Shown: in pieces, positions 26,717 through 34,132 of the stretch
Layout of the letters: each line of letters starts with the position of its first letter
Numbering within the stretch: position 1 is the stretch's first letter
Assembly: GCA_937901345.1 (NCBI GenBank)
Contig: CALCHM010000128.1
Coordinates: 1-64,000, forward strand
Source: an uncultured Prevotella sp.
Lineage (GTDB): Bacteria; Bacteroidota; Bacteroidia; Bacteroidales; Bacteroidaceae
DNA length: 64,000 bases
Direction: 5' to 3'
Translations under genes and position numbers: made by a program
Notes under the pieces: model-generated
Databases searched by the model: none
What the model was told of the DNA's origin: nothing
What the model saw: the letters and a program-made list of their open reading frames with translations, nothing else

Positions 26717-27679
26717 ATGACTATCCCTATAAAAATTAAAAAAATACATTTTCTTGCCCTCTTCTTTATCGTCGTGGGCGTATTGTACGTTGTGCGCCTA
26801 ATTCATCCCGAATATGCGGCACCAGAAACATTGCAAAACGAGGCAGCACTTTTCGCACAGAACAATTCGGAAATGCAACAAACTGAAGACTCGCTGATGG
26901 CGAACGCTACGGAAACACTCACAAACGATGATGCAGAAGCGGAAGACGAGGAAGAAGCGCCCGCCGCTAACGGTGAACAGACTAACGAAAAGATTATCAC
27001 TCCAGAAGAGACTGACCGCATCTTGCGCCACAGCAAAACGGTTGATGCCTTATTTCAAGCAAAGCGTGCAGAGGTGAAACTCGTGGATCATCGCGGGCGT
27101 CCGGTTAAGAACAAGATTAAAGGGGTGAGCAGTTATGTTCGCGTATTTAACGACCTCAACGATGTGCAAATTGCAACGGCCTCACGGGTGGGGATTGCAC
27201 GCATAGCCAACCGAGACGAGGCGATGTTGCGAAAAGACAGTTTGGTATTCATCGGCAACAGTCCCTACTACGACGTTAAGAAACTCACCCACTCCATCCC
27301 CTATCTCGTTCCCAGAGCGGCAATATGCCTTGAGGAGATTGCTCGAGCATTTATGGATTCGTGTGTGGCCAAGGGCTTGCCTATGCATAAGGTTGTGCTT
27401 ACATCCGTGCTTCGAACCGAGAGCGACGTAGCAAAACTCCGACGCGTAAATGTGAATGCGAGTCAAAACAGTTGTCATCAACACGGCACCACGTTCGACA
27501 TCAGTTACAACCATTTTAAAATGGTGCAAAATCCTTATACCGCTCCTCAAAGGGAGATTCCTGCCACAAAACTCAAACAGATTTTAGCCGAAGTTTTGGA
27601 GGATCAGCGCGACATGGGGACGTGTTTCGTGAAATATGAATACCGTCGCAGTGCATGTTTTCATATCACAGCAAGATAA
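26717..27679 (+). CDS. DUF5715 protein with a D-Ala-D-Ala peptidase-like metal site
   Basis: A 320-residue protein with one N-terminal membrane anchor (IHFLALFFIVVGVLYVVRLI, about 10-29), then an acidic low-complexity linker (about 55-95, rich in Asp/Glu/Ala) and a C-terminal domain (about 105-320) outside the membrane. The domain contains SCHQHGTTFDISYN (about 253-266) and ends with CFHITAR. The pattern His-x2-Gly-x3-Asp plus a late His is the zinc site of VanY/M15-type peptidoglycan peptidases, so a cell-wall hydrolase role is inferred. The family is known to me only as DUF5715. It ends at a terminator shared with miaA. Confidence 0.78.
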   Translation: MTIPIKIKKIHFLALFFIVVGVLYVVRLIHPEYAAPETLQNEAALFAQNNSEMQQTEDSLMANATETLTNDDAEAEDEEEAPAANGEQTNEKIITPEETDRILRHSKTVDALFQAKRAEVKLVDHRGRPVKNKIKGVSSYVRVFNDLNDVQIATASRVGIARIANRDEAMLRKDSLVFIGNSPYYDVKKLTHSIPYLVPRAAICLEEIARAFMDSCVAKGLPMHKVVLTSVLRTESDVAKLRRVNVNASQNSCHQHGTTFDISYNHFKMVQNPYTAPQREIPATKLKQILAEVLEDQRDMGTCFVKYEYRRSACFHITAR

Positions 27680-27728
27680 GGATTCGCGGGAACAGAATGC
27701 TGTTCAAGTTCTGTAACAAACCGCACAA

Positions 27729-27772
27729 TTGAGGCGTATAGCACCCCCTTCCCTTGTTGCTATACGCCTCAA
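27729..27772. terminator. Bidirectional terminator between DUF5715 gene and miaA
   Basis: Perfect 15-bp inverted repeat TTGAGGCGTATAGCA / TGCTATACGCCTCAA with a 14-base loop, between convergent genes. T-runs are poor on both sides. Confidence 0.75.
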
Positions 27773-27777
27773 TGCTG

Positions 27778-28695
27778 TTATGCTATCACACTTGCCCTCA
27801 ATTCGTGCTCCACAAAGTTCATAATCTCATCTTCCGCATCGGGGTGGAACCAATGAATCGTTTCGTCCTTCTTAAACCACGTCATCTGCTTCTTGGCATA
27901 AACGCGAGTGTTCTTGCGCAATCGGTCGAGCGCAAAGTTCAGTTCCCATTCGCCATCAATCACGTTGAGCAATTCCTTCACTCCTACAGTATTCAGCGAA
28001 TTCTCGGCGCGGAAGGGCATTACGCGACGCACTTCCTCCAACGCACCCTGCGCTACCATCTGCGTCACTCTGCGATTAATGCGGTCAAAAAGGTCCTCGC
28101 GCTCACGCTGCAGTCCTATTTTGATAATTTGAAACGGGCGTTCCTTCTTCTTGCGCACGCGGAAGGAGGTGTAAGTCGTTCCGGTCATGTAGCAAATTTC
28201 AAGGGCATGAATCACACGTTTAGGATTGCGAATGTCGCACTGCGCGTAATATTCCGGGTCGAGCAAGCGCAGTTCTGCCGCCAACGCTTCGAGACCTTCC
28301 GCCTGATAGCGTTCCATAAGCAGGGTGCGCGTAGCATCGTCAACCGTAGGTATGTCGTCAATACCATCGCAAACGGCATCGATATACATCATCGATCCCC
28401 CAGTAAGCAGCGCCACATCGTGGGTTTGGAAATGTTGCTCCAACAACGCGAGCACCTCTTCTTCATAACGCGCCGCGCTGTAATAGTCTGTCAAACCAAG
28501 CGTACCCACAAAGTAATGGGGCACACGTGCTTGTTCAGCAGCGGTAGGCGCAGCAGTAATGATGGGGATGTCACGATATAACTGACGCGAGTCTGCGCTG
28601 ATGATGGGGCAATCAAAGTGTTGGGCAAGGCGAAGACTGAGTGACGTCTTCCCCACTGCCGTCGGACCTAGAAGTACAATTAGTGTTTTAGGCAT
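27778..28695 (-). CDS. miaA: tRNA dimethylallyltransferase
   Basis: Transfers a dimethylallyl group to adenosine 37 of tRNAs that read codons starting with U. The 305-residue length is normal. The P-loop is [14 protein letters not shown] (about 6-19), followed by [11 protein letters not shown], the [10 protein letters not shown] substrate region and the [18 protein letters not shown] signature near the C-terminus. It lies in the lpxD-lpxC/fabZ-lpxA neighbourhood, a linkage common in Bacteroidales, but here separated from the gene upstream by 530 bases holding array C. Confidence 0.96.
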   Translation of the reverse strand: MPKTLIVLLGPTAVGKTSLSLRLAQHFDCPIISADSRQLYRDIPIITAAPTAAEQARVPHYFVGTLGLTDYYSAARYEEEVLALLEQHFQTHDVALLTGGSMMYIDAVCDGIDDIPTVDDATRTLLMERYQAEGLEALAAELRLLDPEYYAQCDIRNPKRVIHALEICYMTGTTYTSFRVRKKKERPFQIIKIGLQREREDLFDRINRRVTQMVAQGALEEVRRVMPFRAENSLNTVGVKELLNVIDGEWELNFALDRLRKNTRVYAKKQMTWFKKDETIHWFHPDAEDEIMNFVEHELRASVIA

Positions 28696-28794
28696 ATATC
28701 AGATGGGAGGAGCATTAAACGTAGATTAAAAGAAAGATGGATTGGAGCAGATGTGTTTCAATATGAACTAAGTCAAACACGCCTGTGAAGTGTC

Positions 28795-29037
28795 ATTCGC
28801 AAAACGTTAACGGAATGCAAGTTTGCATAGCACCATTTTGAAAACATGTGGAGCCTTGCAAGACTGCGAGAGTCATTTGCAAAACGTATGGTGCTATGCA
28901 AGGCTGCATAGCACCATTTGGAAAAAATATGGAGCCGCGCAAGTCTGCGAGAGTCATTTGCAAAACGTATGGCGCTATGCAAGGCTGCATAGCCCCACAT
29001 GAAATAAAAATGGCGCCGTGCAAATCTGCAACGATTG
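28795..29037. repeat. Array C: hairpin repeats at 40/41-bp period upstream of miaA
   Basis: Six units start at 28795, 28835, 28875, 28916, 28956 and 28997 (steps 40, 40, 41, 40, 41). Consensus of each unit is ATTTGCAAAACGTATGG followed by a hairpin: CTATGCA-AGGC-TGCATAG at 28875 and 28956, CGCA-AGTC-TGCG at 28916, ATGCA-AGTT-TGCAT at 28795. The stem changes on both sides together, so pairing is kept. The two hairpin types alternate; units 2+3 and 4+5 form near-identical 81-bp pairs. Same family as array B. The frame open through it on the minus strand repeats 27 residues (GAMQPCIAPYVLQMTLA) and is not called as a gene. Confidence 0.88.
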
Positions 29038-29147
29038 CTGAGAGTAGATTTCCGCACCTCAAACTTTTGTTTCGGTTTCCTAGAAACAGAGAGAAGGCAC
29101 CAACAGCAGGGATTCTACAAAGACTAAGGGGGAAGTAGACGAGTACG

Positions 29148-29187
29148 AACAAGGTGTGTCACGACCAACATCATGACACACCTTGTT
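29148..29187. terminator. Hairpin terminator after the pRiA4b ORF-3-like gene
   Basis: Perfect 14-bp inverted repeat AACAAGGTGTGTCA / TGACACACCTTGTT with a 12-base loop, 39 bases after the stop of the minus-strand gene. It would end the lpx transcript before array C and miaA. Confidence 0.7.
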
Positions 29188-29225
29188 TATGCTTCTGCGC
29201 CAGTTATACTGGTTGGTTGAATCGC

Positions 29226-29798
29226 CTAATAGGCGCTATCGTCAGAGATTTCAAAACCTTCAAGATCGAGTTCGTCATCATTGTAGAGGTCGTCAGCGTC
29301 GCCGTATGGATCAAATTCATCATCCATAGCGCCTGCAGATCCTGCAGCACTCGCCTTAGTGATTTTCTCAACAAAGGGATCTTCGAAGTCAAGCAACTGC
29401 TGAGGGGCATCGCCCTTGGCACGAATCACTTCGGGAGTTGAGAGGTGTTCGCCAGGAATAAATTCCTTCACATCCAAGAAGAAAGAACGCTCAGCATAGG
29501 GGTCGAAGACAAATTCGAAATGCTGTCCCTCATCCTCAATAAAATCTGAGAGGGGCGTTTCTTCCATGAGGTAAATATCTTCATCCAAGTCGCCAGCGCC
29601 AACGTCTTCACGCGTGATTTGCTCATGGCGTTCCCATTCCTCGTCACACACGTAGAACTCTGTCATTTGGTCATCGGGATAACCACACGACTGGAGCACA
29701 ACCTTGCAAAGGTCAAGGAAATTGGCATCACTGTCAATCTTAATTTCGCGCAAAAATCCTTCAACCTCGTCGCTAATAAATTTTATTCTATATAACAT
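29226..29798 (-). CDS. Plasmid pRiA4b ORF-3 family-like protein
   Basis: A 190-residue acidic protein. The first part (about 1-120) resembles the pRiA4b ORF-3 fold (also annotated as IS1096 passenger TnpR-like): MLYRIKFISDEVEGFLREIKID, then FYVCDEEWERHEQI and HFEFVFDPYAERSFFLDV. The last 50 residues are very rich in Asp and Glu, with no fold expected. Despite the family name there is no mobile element here; the gene sits 20 bases after lpxA in an apparent operon, and family members are found in the same lpx neighbourhood of other Bacteroidales (recalled). Function unknown. Confidence 0.8.
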   Translation of the reverse strand: MLYRIKFISDEVEGFLREIKIDSDANFLDLCKVVLQSCGYPDDQMTEFYVCDEEWERHEQITREDVGAGDLDEDIYLMEETPLSDFIEDEGQHFEFVFDPYAERSFFLDVKEFIPGEHLSTPEVIRAKGDAPQQLLDFEDPFVEKITKASAAGSAGAMDDEFDPYGDADDLYNDDELDLEGFEISDDSAY

Positions 29799-29818
29799 GA
29801 CTTTTTGCTACTTAAGAA

Positions 29819-30586
29819 CTACTTGATAACACCGCGCTGTGACTGTTCGAAGAAGGAGATGATGTAGTCCACTTCCTTACACTGAGGCACCTGTTCGCGC
29901 ACCATCTGCAAGCGCTCCTTCATGAGTCCCTTTTCTTGGTAAATGATGCGATAAGCATTGTGAATGTTTTCGATAATCTCGGGAGCAAAACCACGACGAC
30001 GAAGTCCCACAATGTTCAAACCGCAATAAGCAACGGGTTCGCGACCTGCAATAATGTAAGGAGGAATATCTTGAGAAGTGCGCGTACCTCCGCCTACCAT
30101 AACATAACCTCCGATGCGGCAGAACTGGTGAACGAGCGTCGTAGAACTTACGATGGCACAGTCGTCAACAATTACCTCGCCAGCAAGCTTTGTTTGATTA
30201 CCGATGATGCAATAGTTGTTAATGATTACGTCATGACCTGCGTGCATACCTTCCATGAGGAGGTTGTTGTTGCCCACAACGGTTTTACCCTTTGCGGCAG
30301 TACCACGGTTAATCGTTACGTTCTCGCGAATGGTGTTGTTATCACCAATCTCAGCCGTAGTTTCTTCACCTTGGAACTTGAGGTCTTGGGGAACTGCACC
30401 AATGACAGCACCAGGGAAAACGGTGTTGTTATTGCCCATACGTGTACCGTAAAGCAAAGTCACACCATTCATTAACTTATTATTGTTGCCGATAACTACA
30501 TTCTTGTCGATATAGCAGAAAGGACCGATTTCGCAATTTTCACCAATTACAGCCTCGGGGTGGATGTATGCTAAGGGACTAATCAT
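29819..30586 (-). CDS. lpxA: Acyl-ACP--UDP-N-acetylglucosamine O-acyltransferase
   Basis: First step of lipid A synthesis, adding a hydroxyacyl chain to the 3-OH of UDP-GlcNAc. The 255-residue protein shows the left-handed beta-helix hexapeptide pattern from residue 1 to about 185 (IHPEAVIGENCEIGPF, VVIGNNNKLMNGV, TIRENVTINRGT) and the catalytic histidine region GMHAGHDVIINNYC (about 118-131). The C-terminal helical part follows. It lies 67 bases after lpxC/fabZ on the same strand, in the order lpxD, lpxC/fabZ, lpxA. Confidence 0.97.
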   Translation of the reverse strand: MISPLAYIHPEAVIGENCEIGPFCYIDKNVVIGNNNKLMNGVTLLYGTRMGNNNTVFPGAVIGAVPQDLKFQGEETTAEIGDNNTIRENVTINRGTAAKGKTVVGNNNLLMEGMHAGHDVIINNYCIIGNQTKLAGEVIVDDCAIVSSTTLVHQFCRIGGYVMVGGGTRTSQDIPPYIIAGREPVAYCGLNIVGLRRRGFAPEIIENIHNAYRIIYQEKGLMKERLQMVREQVPQCKEVDYIISFFEQSQRGVIK

Positions 30587-30653
30587 AATAGTTCAGGGGT
30601 TAAGAGGAGTTCTAAATTATGTTGTTTCGTGTGCCTTGTGAAAGGCACGGGAT

Positions 30654-32039
30654 TTATTCTTTATCTTTTGCCAACTGAGCAGTAAAGGTTGCTTCCATCA
30701 CGCAGTTGTCACCCACGAAGGCAAAACCGCGCATTGAGGCAATACCGTGACGGATGGGCGTAATGAGGCGAACGAGGAAGATTAGTGTGTCGCCAGGAAC
30801 GACCTTCTGACGGAACTTCACGTCGTCAATACGCAAGAAGTAAGTGGTGTACTTCTCTGGATCAGGAAGACCATTAAGTACGAACAATCCACCACACTGC
30901 GCAAGCGCTTCGATTTGAAGCACGCCAGGCATTACAGGATTGCCAGGGAAGTGACCTTGGAAGAAGGCTTCGTTGGAAGTAACGTTCTTCACACCTACAA
31001 TCTGCTTCTTGGTAATTTCAATCACCTTGTCCACCAATTGCATGGGGTAACGGTGGGGAAGCATGCGCTGGATGTCATTAATATCCAAGACGGGAGCCTT
31101 ATTGGGATTGTAAGAAGGTGCTTGAACCTCATTCTGCTTGATTTCCTTACGGAGTTGACGCGCAAACTTATTGTTGATGGTATGTCCGGGGCGCGTTGCA
31201 ATGATACGCCCCTTAATAGGACGACCAATAAGCGCGAGGTCACCAATGATGTCAAGCAACTTGTGGCGTGCAGGTTCGTTGGGCCAAACAAGCGGACGTG
31301 TTTGCAAATAACCTAACTGTGTTGCATCGCGATGTTCTACGTTGAGCGAATCTGCCAATTTGTCGAGCGCTTCTTGCTCCATTTGGCGTTCGTAAATCAC
31401 GATGGCATTCTGAAGGTCGCCGCCCTTAATCAAACCTGCAGCAAGAAGAGGTTGAATTTCGCGTACGAAAACAAACGTACGGGCAGAGGCAACTTCGTCA
31501 GCAAATTTTGACATATCGTCAAGCGTTGCGAACTGACTGCTCAAGAACTGAGAGTCGAACGAAATCATTGACGTGATAGAGAATTGTTCGTCTGGGAGAA
31601 GCGTAATCTGTGAACCTGTTGCGGGGTCGTTAAATTCCACCTTGCGCTTAATCACATAATAGTCTTTGTCGGCTTCTTGTTCTTCAATACCTACGCGCTT
31701 AATGTTTTCAACGTAATAATAAGAACTGCCATCAAGGATGGGGAACTCGGGACCATCAACCTGGATCAAACAGTTGTCAATGCCAAAAGCATAAAGAGCA
31801 GCAAGACCATGCTCAATGGTTGAACAACGTGCTTCACCCTTTGCGACAACCGTTCCTCGACTCGTGTCGATTACATTTTCTGCAACGGCATCAATAATGG
31901 GTTGACCTTCGAGGTCTATACGCTGAATTTTATAACCAAAGTTTTCGGGGGCAGGATTGAACGTCACTGTCAATTTCAAACCTGTATGGAGTCCGATACT
32001 TGAGAGTGAGAAACTCTCCTTAAGTGTCTTCTGTTTCAT
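30654..32039 (-). CDS. lpxC/fabZ: Bifunctional UDP-3-O-acyl-GlcNAc deacetylase / 3-hydroxyacyl-ACP dehydratase
   Basis: A 461-residue fusion of two enzymes that share the hydroxyacyl-ACP pool. Residues about 1-305 are LpxC, the zinc deacetylase that commits lipid A synthesis: LKESFSLSSIGLHTG, the zinc-ligand His in CSTIEHGLAAL (about 78), and the RHKLLDIIGDLALIG region (about 257-271) with the other ligands. Residues about 315-461 are FabZ: MLPHRYPMQLVDKV and the catalytic His/Glu region FQGHFPGNPVMPGVLQIEALAQ. The fusion is characteristic of Bacteroidota. It lies between lpxD and lpxA in one transcription unit. Confidence 0.97.
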   Translation of the reverse strand: MKQKTLKESFSLSSIGLHTGLKLTVTFNPAPENFGYKIQRIDLEGQPIIDAVAENVIDTSRGTVVAKGEARCSTIEHGLAALYAFGIDNCLIQVDGPEFPILDGSSYYYVENIKRVGIEEQEADKDYYVIKRKVEFNDPATGSQITLLPDEQFSITSMISFDSQFLSSQFATLDDMSKFADEVASARTFVFVREIQPLLAAGLIKGGDLQNAIVIYERQMEQEALDKLADSLNVEHRDATQLGYLQTRPLVWPNEPARHKLLDIIGDLALIGRPIKGRIIATRPGHTINNKFARQLRKEIKQNEVQAPSYNPNKAPVLDINDIQRMLPHRYPMQLVDKVIEITKKQIVGVKNVTSNEAFFQGHFPGNPVMPGVLQIEALAQCGGLFVLNGLPDPEKYTTYFLRIDDVKFRQKVVPGDTLIFLVRLITPIRHGIASMRGFAFVGDNCVMEATFTAQLAKDKE

Positions 32040-32137
32040 GGGATTTGTTTTGCTTGCTTGGGAACTATAGCAACTAGAGGAACTAGCGTACTATAGAAAC
32101 TTTAGGGATTATAGATACGATCTGAACTATAATTCTT

Positions 32138-33181
32138 TTATTTCTGCAGTTGAGCTTTTAACTCTTCAACTTGCTTCTTCAAGTCATTCAATTCGCTATA
32201 CATTTCAGGTAGGCGCTTGAACACGACACTCGAACGCATGAATGCCTTTGCATCGATTGCAGGCGAACCTTGAATGGTTTGTCCAGACTTCTTCACGCTA
32301 CCAGCAATACCTGCCTGCGCACCAGAAAGTGTGCGATCTGCAATTGTTGCGTGACCTGCGATACCAACCTGACCACCGAACATACACCATTCGCCAATCT
32401 TTGTGCTACCTGCAACACCTACTTGAGCGGACATGACAGTGTGACTGCCTACTTCAACATTGTGAGCAATCTGAACCATATTGTCGAGCTTTACACCGCG
32501 ACGAACATAGGTGCTACCCATTGTTGAACGGTCAACACAAGCATTCGCACCGATTTCCACATCGTCTTCAATCGTTACGATACCGATTTGAGGAATCTTT
32601 TCGTAACCATTAGGCGAGGGTGCGAAACCAAAACCATCAGCACCGATGACACAACCTGAATGAAGAATAACACGATTGCCCACAATACAATCATGATAAA
32701 CGCTCACATTCGGATAGAGAATACAATTCTCACCTACCTTAGCACGTTCTTCAACAACTGCATGAGGATAGAGTTGCGTACCTGCGCCGACTTCTGCATT
32801 ATCACCTACGTAAGCAAACGGACCTACATAGCAATCTTCAGCAACCTTTGCTGATTCGGCAACAAAAGCGAGGGGATGAATACCTGTACGCTTGCCCTTA
32901 AACTGTTCATAAAGGGTGAGCAATTTGGCGATGGCTTCATAAGCGTTGGGCACACGAACGAGAGTTGCGCTGTATTCCTTCTCAGGAGTGAAGTCATTGT
33001 TCACAAGCACTACGCTTGACTTCGTTTCATAAAGATAGTGTGCATATTTAGGATTGGCAAGGAAAGAAATGGCACCTTCTACGCCTTCTTCAATCTTAGC
33101 AAATGTCTTTACTGTAGCATCGGGATTACCATCCACCGTGCCTTGCAAATAAGATGCAATCTGTTGAGCAGAAAATTCCAT
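32138..33181 (-). CDS. lpxD: UDP-3-O-(3-hydroxyacyl)glucosamine N-acyltransferase
   Basis: Third step of lipid A synthesis, N-acylation of UDP-3-O-acyl-glucosamine. The 347-residue protein has the N-terminal uridine-binding domain (about 1-100), a hexapeptide-repeat beta helix (about 105-305; [22 protein letters not shown] and the catalytic His in [12 protein letters not shown], about 245) and a short C-terminal coiled segment ([16 protein letters not shown]). It is the first gene of the lpxD-lpxC/fabZ-lpxA block on the minus strand. The 951-base gap upstream holds array D. Confidence 0.97.
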   Translation of the reverse strand: MEFSAQQIASYLQGTVDGNPDATVKTFAKIEEGVEGAISFLANPKYAHYLYETKSSVVLVNNDFTPEKEYSATLVRVPNAYEAIAKLLTLYEQFKGKRTGIHPLAFVAESAKVAEDCYVGPFAYVGDNAEVGAGTQLYPHAVVEERAKVGENCILYPNVSVYHDCIVGNRVILHSGCVIGADGFGFAPSPNGYEKIPQIGIVTIEDDVEIGANACVDRSTMGSTYVRRGVKLDNMVQIAHNVEVGSHTVMSAQVGVAGSTKIGEWCMFGGQVGIAGHATIADRTLSGAQAGIAGSVKKSGQTIQGSPAIDAKAFMRSSVVFKRLPEMYSELNDLKKQVEELKAQLQK

Positions 33182-33600
33182 ATAAGAATCTTAGTCGATT
33201 AAATAATTATAGGGCGAATATACCTCATTGAAATGTAGATGCGAAACCATTATAGTAGCGAAATTCTTAATTGTAAGGACACGACGAACATGCTAACTAC
33301 AAGGGAACCCGCCCTCTTTTCCTGGCAAATATCGCAAATAATACCGAGACTAGCGGCATGCCAAACGTTTTTTTTAACTTAATTACACAAATTAGAGAGC
33401 GCTTAAGGTTAAAATACGGATAAATAACAAGAAATATGTAAAAATGTCGGATGGTCTCTGAAAGATAATAAAAAAGGGACTTTTTCTCAACATTACGCAA
33501 CGGTATGGACAATGTCAAGGACTACAAAGTTCCCTATTTCACCAAGAGCAGAGGAGAGTTCTGAATGAGGGAACGACGATATTATGAATACTCTAGATGA
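33182..33600. other. Gene-free stretch upstream of lpxD
   Basis: No gene, hairpin or clear -33/-7 promoter recognised. Sequence is AT-rich with a T-tract near 33370. The lpxD promoter should be here but I cannot place it. Confidence 0.4.
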
Positions 33601-33629
33601 GTTTATTGCAATAAAGCAGTATGTTCTAA

Positions 33630-33905
33630 TACTGTTCGAACGCCATTCGAAAGGCATCCGTATTCCGTACGAACAGCAGTCACGACTCTCGGTCGCACTG
33701 CGTAGTTTGAAATGTTTTACATATCCGTCTGTGCGCACAGCGTAGTGCGAAATAAAGTACAAATAAGTCTATGCGCACAGCATAACTTCATATTTTTTAC
33801 AAATCTTTTCGTGCACACAGCATAGCGCTAGCGCCACAAAGATTTCTCTCTATGCAGACCTACATAGCACGAAACATTTCACAAATCCGTTCATGCTTAC
33901 CAATA
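33630..33905. repeat. Array D: degenerate hairpin repeats at about 40-bp period
   Basis: TACAAAT-like blocks begin at 33718, 33758, 33798, 33835 and 33880 (steps 40, 40, 37, 45; the last two sum to 82), each followed by a hairpin such as CTATGC-GCACA-GCATA (33770-33785 region) or CTATGCAGACCTACATAG (33850 region). In this orientation the units match the reverse complement of array B: GCATAACTTCATATTTTTT here against GCATAGCGCCATATTTTTT there. Older, less regular units seem to continue to the left (33630-33717: TTCGAACGCCATTCGAA, TCGCACTGCGTAG). The stretch 33906-34084 shows nothing recognisable. Confidence 0.75.
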
Positions 33906-34084
33906 AATTCTTGTCATAAAAAACTATTATAGTTGGTTTGCACTATTGTGAGGCAAAAGTACAACTCTATAACTACTGCTACAATGTGTCATTTATCGAA
34001 TGCTTACTGCTTACCCATTTTCAAGACCACACGATCGACCTCAAAATACGCTTGAAACAACAGTTATATGATTTCCAATACTTA

Positions 34085-34118
34085 ATAAAAAAGGACGTGC
34101 CAAATTGACACGTCCTCT
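34085..34118 (-). terminator. Terminator of the fasciclin/SusCD locus
   Basis: On the minus strand stem GGACGTG / CACGTCC followed by TTTTTTA, 15 bases after the susD stop. It is the only strong terminator I see downstream of the seven minus-strand genes. Confidence 0.88.
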
Positions 34119-34132
34119 TCTATCATTGCGAA

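Noticed and set aside
28793..29152. 119-codon minus-strand frame through array C
   Set aside because: Frame is open because the 81-bp double unit is a multiple of three; peptide is Cys- and aromatic-rich and looks like translated structure DNA.
29226..29798. pRiA4b ORF-3-like gene as evidence of a plasmid or IS1096 insertion
   Set aside because: It sits tightly in the lpx operon with no inverted repeats or transposase; the family name is historical.
33493..33762. 89-codon minus-strand frame upstream of lpxD
   Set aside because: No start context or family resemblance and overlaps the degraded part of array D.
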